A stretch of 16,730 bases of DNA from DSUN01 sp035527715 (lineage in GTDB: Bacteria > Planctomycetota > PUPC01 > DSUN01). The DNA lies in assembly GCA_035527715.1 (NCBI GenBank), contig DATKZY010000232.1, forward strand, positions 1 to 16,730. Direction: 5' to 3'. The notes below the pieces were generated by a model. It saw only the letters and a list, made by a program, of their open reading frames with translations. It ran no database searches and was not told the DNA's origin. The translations under genes were made by a program, and so were the position numbers. Shown in pieces: positions 5,808-12,708 of this stretch (positions within the stretch are counted from its first letter, which is position 1; every line of letters starts with the position of its first letter).

Positions 5808-8549
5808 TCACCGGCTCGAAGGCGTGAGGGCCAGGCAGTCCACGCCCGCGTAGAAGCCGGTCGAGGCGTCGTTCCTGCCGACGACCTCGAGCTTGAGCTG
5901 GTGCTTGCCGGCCTTCAACTCGACGGCGCCGTAGGGCACCTTGCCGCTGGGGATGACGCCGTTGTTGAAGCCATCGAAGGGTTTTCCCACAGGCTTGCCG
6001 TCGAGGGAGAGCTGCACGATGCCGTAGTCCCCTGCCTTCGTGTAGTAGAGGTCGAGGTCGTAGCGGCCGTCCTTCGGCACGGTCAGCTCGACGGTGACGT
6101 AGGCGCCTTTGGCCTTGGGGGTGAAGAAGAGCTGGGCCTCGCCGCTCCACTGGTTCGCGCCGAACGAGCCCATGTGCTGCGTGTCGCCCCGGCCGCCGTC
6201 GCTGGCCACGACGGGCAGCTTCTCGGCCTCGATGGCGCCCTCGACCACGATCCGCCCGAGCCGCACGTAGTCAATCCCCACGCGGAAGCCGGTGGACTTC
6301 TCGTTCTTGCCCACAACCTTGAACGTCACGGCGTTGGCCTCCGGCGTGAGGTCCACCTTACCCAATGAGACTACGATCCCAACCTCGGGCCGAGCCGCGA
6401 AGCAGTCCACCGGGTCGCCAATCGGCTTGTCGCCGACAAGTGCCTGGACCTGGCCGTGGTCCGGCCCGCGCGTGAAGCGTGCCGTCAGCGCGTGGCGGCC
6501 TGCGGCCTTGACGGGCAAGGCCACGGTGAGCGACTGGCCCGCCTCGGTGGCGGGCAAGAGGAGCTGGCTGTCGGCGCTCCAGGGCAGGCGGATGTCCTCG
6601 ACCTCGGCCTTCGGGCCGTTCGTGGCCGTGACGGGCAGGCTCTCCGCCTCGATGACGCCGCGCTCCTTGCGGCTCGGCTCGAGCCGGAGGGCGTCGAGCA
6701 CGAGGCTCCCCTCCCCTGCCAGCTTCAGGGCGAGCTTCGCCTCGCCCTTGGCCAATCGCGCCTTGCCGACGCGGAACAGGGCCGACTTGGCGAAGGCGTT
6801 GTCGCCCTTCCCGACCGTTCTGTCACCGATGGCTAGCTCGAACGGGGAATGAGCTTCGCCCTTGGCTCCGTAGAGGACGATCGCGTAGACATCGTCCTGG
6901 GCAACGGGCACCGGCAGCTCGATGGACTGGCCCGCCTTGCCCTTGAGCACCAGGGCCTTGCCGCTGCTGAACTCGTCCATTGCCCCGGCGTCGTCCACCA
7001 CGGTCGCCCCTTCGACCTTCAGCGTCTCGGCCTCGACGACGCCCGGGGTCACCTTCGGCCTTGGGATGCGGCCCTCGACGGGCACGCTGGTGAAGAAGTC
7101 CTTGTGCGGCTCGGCCTGATACCAGTAGGCCACGGAGCTGTAGTCCTTGTCCTTCCCGTAGTTCTCGATGGTGATGCGGAACGATTTCTCAAACGGGATG
7201 TCGTCGCTGATGTGCCAGCGATAGACGCTCCACTTGTTCGAGAAGCCCGGCCCCTGGCCGAGGGTGTTGCCGTGGAAGGGGCGGACGAAGTGGCGGAAGC
7301 CCCAGGCATCGCCGAAGTAGTCCTCGGAGCCCGTGCCGAAGGTCGAGGGGAACTTCTCGCCGTCCACGTAGACCTTTTCGTCGCCCTCGCCCCACCAGCC
7401 CTGGTCGGGGTTGTCCACATTCAGCATGCAGCCCACAAATCGCCCTTTCCCCTCGCACTCCAGGATGGGGTAGTCGAAGGTCTTGCAGGGGTCTTCGCGC
7501 CGCCACTTGGCGTGGAAGCAGGCCGCAGTGGGCTTGGGCGGCTCGGCCTGCTTGAACACGGCGTAGTCGAGTTTGGCCGGCTTAGCCCCCTCGTTGATGA
7601 CCACGATACGCCCCTTCTTCTGGAAGGGCATTCGCCAGCGGCAATAGCCGCCCTCGGGGCCCATATCGAGGGGCAGCGATTCGTACTTCGAGGCGAAGAA
7701 GCCGGTGCCGAAGAAATCGCCCAGCGGGCACTCCACGCTCGGCGACTCCTCGCCGTCCCAGTACATCCGCAGAACGACGCGGCGGAGGGCATAGCGCTCG
7801 TCGCTGACGAGTTTGGCGTAGAACCTCACGATGGTCCGCGGGCCCTCTTCGTCGAAGAGCGTGACCGGCTTGCCAACGGGAAGCTCAGCGGAGGCGATCG
7901 GTCCATCCCACGCCGGGTCGGGTGCCTTCCATGTGGTGATGACCCGATCCAACTCCTTCTGCTCGCCTTCGGACAGCGGCAGGCGGAAGGTCGTGACGGC
8001 GGTGGTCTTGGGGAAGGTCTTGTAGCCGATGTGGTAGTACTGGCGGTGGGCCTTATCGGCGGCGACCTTGCAGCTCTTGGCGTAGGGGATGGGCAGGTAG
8101 ATGTTGGCGCCCGCGCCGTCCATGCCGCACACGGGCGGCTTGAAGGGCGGCACCTTGTCGTGGAAGAGGTCGGCGAAGGGCCACTCATAGGTCGGCTTGG
8201 CGTCGCCGTCGAGGTAGAAGCGAATCCTGCCCGTGGGGTTGGCCGACCAGATGCGGACGATGCAGCCCGGCCCCTCCATCTCGGCCATCACGGCTTCGCC
8301 GTTTGGCTCGGCGCGGATGTAGTGGCCGCTGTCGCCATTCGCGCCCCAGTTGAGATACTTGTCGGTCTTCTCGTCGTACTTCGAGGCGCGGTCGTAGCTC
8401 GAGAACTGTTTGCACGTCACTCCCTCGTCGAGGATGCGCAGGCGATCAAGGTCGGTGAGGGTGCGCAGGAAGTAGCTGTAGTCCAGCTCAGCGGCCGAGG
8501 CGAGCCAGGTGCAGAGGGTGAGCAGGCACAGGGTTTTCCGCAGAGGCAT
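5808..8549 (-). CDS. Secreted GH172 (DUF2961) glycoside hydrolase with three C-terminal beta-sandwich modules
   Basis: This is a 913-residue exported enzyme. Residues 1-19 are a signal peptide (KTLCLLTLCTWLASA). Residues about 21-500 match DUF2961/GH172: VRIWSANPTGRIRFYLDG, NWGANGDSGHY, WWGEGDEKVYVDGE and FGTGSEDYFGDAWGF. Glu388 (GEGD) and Glu409 (GSED) are 21 residues apart, as I recall for the catalytic glutamates of the GH172 fructofuranosidase, so the site looks intact. The family acts on fructofuranosyl- or arabinofuranosyl-linked sugars; the substrate here is unknown. Three related modules follow (about 503-626, 631-766, 770-910), opening GVVEAETL, GVIEAESL and GAIEAEKL; the last two share STGFxxGxD. 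They resemble CBM6/35-like or GOLD-type carbohydrate-binding sandwiches. The ATG is set by CAAGGAG 7-8 bases upstream. It lies 93 bases downstream of the HzsA-related gene and may share its transcript. Confidence 0.9.
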   Translation of the reverse strand: MPLRKTLCLLTLCTWLASAAELDYSYFLRTLTDLDRLRILDEGVTCKQFSSYDRASKYDEKTDKYLNWGANGDSGHYIRAEPNGEAVMAEMEGPGCIVRIWSANPTGRIRFYLDGDAKPTYEWPFADLFHDKVPPFKPPVCGMDGAGANIYLPIPYAKSCKVAADKAHRQYYHIGYKTFPKTTAVTTFRLPLSEGEQKELDRVITTWKAPDPAWDGPIASAELPVGKPVTLFDEEGPRTIVRFYAKLVSDERYALRRVVLRMYWDGEESPSVECPLGDFFGTGFFASKYESLPLDMGPEGGYCRWRMPFQKKGRIVVINEGAKPAKLDYAVFKQAEPPKPTAACFHAKWRREDPCKTFDYPILECEGKGRFVGCMLNVDNPDQGWWGEGDEKVYVDGEKFPSTFGTGSEDYFGDAWGFRHFVRPFHGNTLGQGPGFSNKWSVYRWHISDDIPFEKSFRITIENYGKDKDYSSVAYWYQAEPHKDFFTSVPVEGRIPRPKVTPGVVEAETLKVEGATVVDDAGAMDEFSSGKALVLKGKAGQSIELPVPVAQDDVYAIVLYGAKGEAHSPFELAIGDRTVGKGDNAFAKSALFRVGKARLAKGEAKLALKLAGEGSLVLDALRLEPSRKERGVIEAESLPVTATNGPKAEVEDIRLPWSADSQLLLPATEAGQSLTVALPVKAAGRHALTARFTRGPDHGQVQALVGDKPIGDPVDCFAARPEVGIVVSLGKVDLTPEANAVTFKVVGKNEKSTGFRVGIDYVRLGRIVVEGAIEAEKLPVVASDGGRGDTQHMGSFGANQWSGEAQLFFTPKAKGAYVTVELTVPKDGRYDLDLYYTKAGDYGIVQLSLDGKPVGKPFDGFNNGVIPSGKVPYGAVELKAGKHQLKLEVVGRNDASTGFYAGVDCLALTPSSR

Positions 8550-8563
8550 TGGCGTTCTCCTTG

Positions 8564-8632
8564 ATGGGACATATGGGACCTATGGGACATATCGGACCAG
8601 TGTCCCATGGGTCCCACGTGTCCCATAGGTCC
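8564..8632. repeat. Tandem and inverted 9-mer intergenic repeat
   Basis: Four 9-base units in a row (ATGGGACAT, ATGGGACCT, ATGGGACAT, ATCGGACCA; 8564-8599) are followed after one base by the reverse-complement phase (TGTCCCATG, GGTCCCACG, TGTCCCATA, GGTCC; 8601-8632). The outer arms GGACCTATGGGACA (8576-8589) and TGTCCCATAGGTCC (8619-8632) pair perfectly over 14 bases. It fills most of the 93-base gap between the HzsA-related gene and the GH172 gene, ending just before the GH172 ribosome-binding site. RNA from it would fold into a long stem, so it may act as attenuator, mRNA stabiliser or processing site, or be a dispersed genomic repeat. Confidence 0.85.
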
Positions 8633-8642
8633 TGTTTCCTCC

Positions 8643-11033
8643 CTACTCCAGCTTCGGCCCCGCGATGCGCTCGCCGCGAAGCTGGCGGGCCTGGTCGGCG
8701 GGGTCGAAGGTGCCGTAGAAGAGCGCGTTGGCGTCCATCCACGTCACCACGCGCTCCCACTCGGCGGGGCTGAGCTTGACCTTGTAGTGGGCTTCGGTGA
8801 ACGTCTTGGTGGCCGGGCTGCCGCGCGCGCCGAAGTAGTCGGGCTTGGCGAGCGGCTCGCAGTTGCCGCCCGGCCGGCCCCAGGCGGCAAACGACACGCG
8901 CTGGGCGAGGGCGTTGTAGCTGGCGGTGTAATGCCCCTGGGGCTCGCCAGTGAGGATGACCTTGCCCTCGGGCTTGTCCTTGTTGTGGCACGAGACGCAG
9001 TGCTTATCGAGCACGGGCTGGACGAGGATGGGGTAGCTCAAGGGCTTCGAGCCGTCCGGGCCTGGCTCGATGACCGATGGCGGCCGCAGCAGGGCCTTCG
9101 CGGCGCGACGCTCGAGCGGCGGCGCCGAGCGCGGCTCGTGGCAGCCGACGCAGGCCGCGGTCTCGCCCGGCTGGAGGTAGCTGATGCTCCGCATCACCTG
9201 GACGGCCATGCCTCGCTCGTCGAGGGCCTGGAACGCGAGGGCGATGCCCGCCGGCGCGCGGAAGTAGGCCGAGCCGTCGTCCTCGACGGGCACGGTGCCG
9301 AGCACCTGCTTGCCGGGCGACGCGTTGGCGAGGCCGACCGAGGGGTTGTTGATGTGGGGCGTGGTCTTGGGCAACACCTGGACGATTCGCAGCCGCTTCA
9401 CACTCCCCTGCGGAACAGGCGGGAAGCTGGCCCACACGTCCTGAACGAAGTAGGTGCCTTCGGCCTTGTCGGTTGCCTCGCTGCCGGAGGGGAGGATCGG
9501 CGGCGCGACGCGCGGCCGCAGCGGCACGGGCCACAGGCTACAGATGTCGGGGTCGCGGTAGAGAAGCTCCTTGTTGCCGAAGGCGTCCACCAGGTAGAGG
9601 CCGAACATGTTGGGCGGGTTGGCGTTCGGCTCGCCGATGAGGGCCTGGAAGCTGTAGGCGGCAAGGAAGTACTTCTCGGACAGCGGCCAGGGGCTGCGGT
9701 AGCAGTGGCCGGGCCAGCGGGCCTGCTCGGGCGGCACGGGGAGCTTCTCTCTCACACCGGCGGGCGCGTGCCAATAGCCGCCGCGGCCGTTCGACACGCG
9801 CGCTTCGCTCTCGGGGAAGAGCGCGTCGGGGGTGAGCCGCGTGATCGGCTCCAGGTAGTCCACGCCCTTCGCGGTGTCGAGGAGGATAATGGAGCCTGCG
9901 GTCATCGCGTGGTGGGCGGCGGCGGTGGCCATGATGCGGGTCGAGCCGGGCACCGCCCGCGCCTCCCACACGCCGACGGGGTGCAGGGTGTTGTTGCCGT
10001 AGAAGGCCCGCGGGTCGGTGCCGTCGGGGCGCACGGTCCAGAGCTGCTGGTAGTGCACGGCGTTGCGGTCCACGTAGTCCCAGCGGGTGTAGATGACTCG
10101 ACCGTCGTTGAGCACGGCGGGGTCCCACTCATGCGTCTCGTGGTACGAGATGGGATGTGGGTCCGAGCCGTCGGCGTTCATGAGAGCGAGCGTATAGACG
10201 GGGCACGGCCCCGCCCCACAGCGATGGAAGCCACCGCGTCGGGTCGAGAGGAAGAGGATCTTGCCGTTGGGCAGGTAGCGAGGCGAGAAGTCGTCGAACG
10301 GCCCGCTCGTGAGCTGCCGGAGCCCCGTGCCATCGGCGTTCATCTCGTAGATGTGATAGAAGCGGTCGAGGTGTGTCGTGCGGTTCGGCGGCGGCGTGGG
10401 TGTTGGGCAGAAGGCGAAGAGCACGCGCTTGGCGTCGTAAGACAGCTCGGGGTGCTGGTAGCTGCCGGGGAACAACTGCCAAGCCGTCAGCTCGCGGACA
10501 GCCATGGACTCGCCCGGCTTGTCGAGGACGAAGACCCCGCCGCCCGGCTTCGCGCACGCGCCGTAGTACTGCGTGAGCTGGTGGCTGAAGACGCTGGGCA
10601 CCTGCTTGACGAACAGGACCGGTCCCGTGTTCGCCAGCGGGTTGAGGAGGACGATGCGCCGCCTCAGTTCATGCACGCGCCGCCACAGGTTCTCCCACTT
10701 CGCCTGGTCAGCATCTTGTGGGCGGGGCGTCTCTGCCCCGCGTTCCGCCTGTAGCTTCTGCCATTCGCCCCGAAGCGCTTCGCACTGGGCCGCCTCGTCC
10801 CTGAGGGCGATGCCGCTCGCGTGCAGGTCGCCGAGCAGCGCATCCCCGCGCCGAAGCGTCTTCTCGATGGCGGCAGCGTAGGTGCTGGGGTTTCGTGGGG
10901 TGCCGATGCCGTCCTGCATGCGCCAGTCGCGCTCGACGAGGGCCGCCTCGTCGGCGGCCGGCCCGGCGCGACACAGGGCACCCTGCGTGGCGCACAGAGC
11001 GAAGACGAGGGACGCGGCGTGCGAACGGCTCAT
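8643..11033 (-). CDS. HzsA-related exported protein: TolB/WD40-like propeller with two CXXCH heme motifs
   Basis: This 796-residue protein resembles planctomycete proteins annotated as HzsA-related (like the hydrazine synthase alpha subunit). Residues 1-23 are a signal peptide. Residues 50-130 are helical. Residues about 135-500 carry PD40/TolB-like blades, each with a dipeptide-NADG turn (IYEMNADGTGLRQLTSG at 228-244, ALMNADGSDPHPIS, LWTVRPDGTDPRAF). Residues 500-620 form the middle domain. CVGCH (628-632) and CVSCH (679-683) are two c-type heme sites. It probably acts in periplasmic electron transfer or binding; it is not evidence for anammox. A longer frame starts at 11111, but AAGGGG 7-8 bases before the ATG at 11031-11033 and a promoter inside the longer frame support the shorter start. 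Residues 97-110 are encoded by a GC-rich palindrome (10722-10741). Confidence 0.87.
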   Translation of the reverse strand: MSRSHAASLVFALCATQGALCRAGPAADEAALVERDWRMQDGIGTPRNPSTYAAAIEKTLRRGDALLGDLHASGIALRDEAAQCEALRGEWQKLQAERGAETPRPQDADQAKWENLWRRVHELRRRIVLLNPLANTGPVLFVKQVPSVFSHQLTQYYGACAKPGGGVFVLDKPGESMAVRELTAWQLFPGSYQHPELSYDAKRVLFAFCPTPTPPPNRTTHLDRFYHIYEMNADGTGLRQLTSGPFDDFSPRYLPNGKILFLSTRRGGFHRCGAGPCPVYTLALMNADGSDPHPISYHETHEWDPAVLNDGRVIYTRWDYVDRNAVHYQQLWTVRPDGTDPRAFYGNNTLHPVGVWEARAVPGSTRIMATAAAHHAMTAGSIILLDTAKGVDYLEPITRLTPDALFPESEARVSNGRGGYWHAPAGVREKLPVPPEQARWPGHCYRSPWPLSEKYFLAAYSFQALIGEPNANPPNMFGLYLVDAFGNKELLYRDPDICSLWPVPLRPRVAPPILPSGSEATDKAEGTYFVQDVWASFPPVPQGSVKRLRIVQVLPKTTPHINNPSVGLANASPGKQVLGTVPVEDDGSAYFRAPAGIALAFQALDERGMAVQVMRSISYLQPGETAACVGCHEPRSAPPLERRAAKALLRPPSVIEPGPDGSKPLSYPILVQPVLDKHCVSCHNKDKPEGKVILTGEPQGHYTASYNALAQRVSFAAWGRPGGNCEPLAKPDYFGARGSPATKTFTEAHYKVKLSPAEWERVVTWMDANALFYGTFDPADQARQLRGERIAGPKLE
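10722..10741. repeat. GC-rich palindrome inside the HzsA-related gene
   Basis: GCGGGGC (10722-10728), loop GTCTCT, GCCCCGC (10735-10741) is a perfect 7-base inverted repeat in frame. It codes the GAETPRP segment (about residues 99-105), between predicted helices. It may be an insert like the palindrome in the kinase, or chance in GC-rich sequence. Confidence 0.5.
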
Positions 11034-11060
11034 GGGCGGCCCCCTTGTTGGGTGTGTGGT

Positions 11061-11089
11061 AGTGTACACGCCCGTGGCCGGGGATGCAA
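11061..11089 (-). promoter_or_regulatory. Predicted promoter of the HzsA-related gene
   Basis: On the minus strand TTGCAT (11084-11089) and TACACT (11061-11066) are spaced by 17 bases. The start of transcription would be near 11054, about 21 bases before the ATG. Its place within the longer open frame argues that translation starts at 11033. Confidence 0.55.
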
Positions 11090-11115
11090 GCAACGGGGCA
11101 GGCAGGATCATGAAG

Positions 11116-11142
11116 CGGCGCGCCCCGCCATGGGGCGCGCCG
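11116..11142 (-). terminator. GC-rich hairpin downstream of the STN-domain gene
   Basis: CGGCGCGCCCC (11116-11126), loop GCCAT, GGGGCGCGCCG (11132-11142) form a perfect 11-base-pair stem. It begins 30 bases past the stop of the gene at 11173 and lies before the promoter at 11061-11089, so a terminator role fits. There is no T-run after it on the minus strand, so termination would not be of the classic intrinsic form. Confidence 0.5.
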
Positions 11143-11172
11143 AGGATGGGCGGATGCGCGAGACGACGCCGC

Positions 11173-11928
11173 TCACTTCATGTTGATGGGCAGGGTGCCC
11201 GCCGGCGGCTCGGGCTTGGGCGGCAGGATGGGCACGCGAGCCGCCTTCGGCTGCTCGACGACGACCAGGTAGCCGTCCATGTACCTCACCGAGACGCCTG
11301 TGTCCTTGAACTTCTCCTGGAAGGTGGCCGCGATCACCTCGCCGATGTGGTCGGGCGGGTACTTGTCGAGGAGCTCCATCTCCCAGAAGGGGTCGCGCGT
11401 GCCGTGGGCGCCGGCGACCGGGCCGATGTGGGCGCGAATCCAGTAGTAGTAGAGCGGGTCGAGCTGGGAGCCGAACAGGGTGGGCGGAAGGCGGGAGCCC
11501 TTCGTGGCCTCCGTGACGTCGCGGATGTCGTAGATAGTGACCTGGGGGTGGGGCTTCGCCGAGTCCTCGGTCGCCACGACCAGCGCCTCGTCGGCGTAGG
11601 TGGTCACGAGGCCGACCTGTCGCAGGGTGTGCTGGAGGACGGAGAGGGCGGAGGCGCCTCGAAGCTTGAGGGTGACCGACTTGCCTTCGAGCGCGCGCCG
11701 CGCGTCGGCCTCGACCACGATGTTCACCTTCGCGGCGTCGCGGAGGAGGTCGAACACGGCATCGGGGTCCTTCTTGTCCACATTGACCTCTTCCATGCGC
11801 GTGCCGGCCAGCCGCTGGGTGATGGCCTCCAGCGAGTTCTCCGGCGGCCCCGCCGCAGGCTGCCCCGCAAACGATGGAAGCACCACGGCCACGATGAGGA
11901 CTGCCGCGAGAGCTAGCCGCTTCTCCAT
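11173..11928 (-). CDS. Small exported STN-domain (secretin/TonB N-terminal-like) protein
   Basis: This 251-residue protein has a signal peptide (residues 1-22; EKRLALAAVLIVAVVLPSFAG). Residues about 48-121 match an STN-like domain: a VNVDKKDPDAVFDLLRDAAK helix, NIVVEADARRALEGKSVTL, ALSVLQHTLRQVGL, then YADEALVVAT. The domain is usual at the N-terminus of secretins and TonB receptors. The rest (TIYDIRDVTE, then an unfamiliar 150-235 region and a Pro-rich tail) lacks a secretin barrel. TIYDIRD recalls the segment after STN in planctomycete proteins of unknown role. The ATG at 11926-11928 has CAAGGAG 8 bases upstream. A longer frame to 12027 is rejected because the promoter (11999-12027) lies within it. 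Probably a periplasmic protein; the partner is unknown. Confidence 0.8.
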   Translation of the reverse strand: MEKRLALAAVLIVAVVLPSFAGQPAAGPPENSLEAITQRLAGTRMEEVNVDKKDPDAVFDLLRDAAKVNIVVEADARRALEGKSVTLKLRGASALSVLQHTLRQVGLVTTYADEALVVATEDSAKPHPQVTIYDIRDVTEATKGSRLPPTLFGSQLDPLYYYWIRAHIGPVAGAHGTRDPFWEMELLDKYPPDHIGEVIAATFQEKFKDTGVSVRYMDGYLVVVEQPKAARVPILPPKPEPPAGTLPINMK

Positions 11929-11998
11929 CTGGCGTCTCCTTGAACCGGACGGCCACGCAACGGCCCGACACTGGGCCACGTCTCCAGCCCCCAGGATG

Positions 11999-12027
11999 AG
12001 TATAGCGAGCCGCACACGCAGAGTCAA
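11999..12027 (-). promoter_or_regulatory. Promoter of the STN-domain gene
   Basis: On the minus strand TTGACT (12022-12027) and TATACT (11999-12004) are separated by 17 bases. Transcription would start near 11992, giving a leader of about 64 bases. It is divergent from the SH3-protein promoter at 12083-12110. Confidence 0.68.
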
Positions 12028-12082
12028 CTGGAATCCCAGCGGAAACTCAAGCTCCCTTCGGCCTTTGGGTTACGGTTGGCCC

Positions 12083-12110
12083 TTGACATTCCCTCCGCAC
12101 GGCGTACAGT
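12083..12110 (+). promoter_or_regulatory. Promoter of the double-SH3 protein gene
   Basis: TTGACA (12083-12088) and TACAGT (12105-12110) are separated by 16 bases. Transcription would start near 12117, giving a 22-base leader that holds the perfect Shine-Dalgarno AAGGAGGT (12126-12133). Confidence 0.62.
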
Positions 12111-12138
12111 ATGGGCAGTTGCAGGAAGGAGGTGCCCA

Positions 12139-12708
12139 ATGAGGCTCTGCCGGCTGCTGCTGGGGTTTCTGGTCCTTGTGTGTGTCGCGAGCCGCGCCGC
12201 GGGCGACGTGAAGGCGGGCGAGTGGGTGACGGTGAACAAGGACGGCGCCGAGATCAAGGTCGGCAGCCGGGTCATGGCCACGCTGAACAAGGGGCAGCGG
12301 CTGAAGCTCTACTGCGTCTTCAAGGAGGGCGGCTACGCGCTGATCTACTACACGGTCGGCGGCAAGACCTGCCCGGGCTACATCAGCCTCAGGGACGTTG
12401 ACGCCGCGCCCGGCACGGAGGAGAAGGCGCCGCCGAAGAACCCCTTCACCGTGGACGACAAGGTGGTCGTGATCGCCAAGGAGGCCAAGCTGAAGGAGGG
12501 CGACAACGTCGTGGGCACGCTTCCGGAGGGAACGCCGCTGGTCGTGAAGAAGGTCAAGGACGACTGGTTGGGGGTGACGGCCGACATCAAGGGGAAGCCG
12601 ACCTTCGGCTGGGTACACTCGCGCGACGTGGACTACCCGCTGCTGAAGGACAAGCAGAAGCAGCCGCCCAAGAAGGAGCCGTCCAAGGGGAAGGACGCCG
12701 AGAACTAG
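12139..12708 (+). CDS. Exported protein with two bacterial SH3-like domains
   Basis: This 189-residue protein has a signal peptide (MRLCRLLLGFLVLVCVASRAAG, residues 1-22). Two SH3b-like beta-barrels follow: residues 26-88 (EIKVGSRVMATLNKGQRLKL to GYISLRDV) and 105-166 (AKLKEGDNVVGTLPEGTPLVV to GWVHSRDV). The paired endings G(Y/W)-(I/V)-x-x-RDV show internal duplication. A Lys/Pro/Glu-rich tail (170-189) closes it. SH3b domains often bind peptidoglycan or peptides, so a periplasmic or wall-associated role is inferred; no catalytic domain is present. The ATG is set by AAGGAGGT 5 bases upstream; an in-frame start at 12076 would precede the promoter. Its stop shares CTAG with the foldase gene coming the other way. 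Confidence 0.87.
   Translation: MRLCRLLLGFLVLVCVASRAAGDVKAGEWVTVNKDGAEIKVGSRVMATLNKGQRLKLYCVFKEGGYALIYYTVGGKTCPGYISLRDVDAAPGTEEKAPPKNPFTVDDKVVVIAKEAKLKEGDNVVGTLPEGTPLVVKKVKDDWLGVTADIKGKPTFGWVHSRDVDYPLLKDKQKQPPKKEPSKGKDAEN

Noticed and set aside
6849..8564. Long plus-strand open frame antisense to the GH172 gene
   Set aside because: The minus strand codes a recognisable GH172 enzyme; the plus frame has no family features.
8564..8632. CRISPR array
   Set aside because: Units are 9 bases with no spacers, and half are inverted; no cas genes are present.
8549..8773. Gly/His/Met/Pro repeat peptide (collagen-like) coded by the 9-mer array
   Set aside because: The period of 9 bases produces a repeat in any open frame; there is no ribosome-binding site, and the inverted structure points to DNA or RNA function.
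8607..10754. Long plus-strand open frame (715 codons) antisense to the HzsA-related gene
   Set aside because: It is a shadow of the minus-strand gene in GC-rich sequence: Ala/Gly/Arg/Val-rich, no domains, no ribosome-binding site, while the minus strand has heme motifs and a signal peptide.
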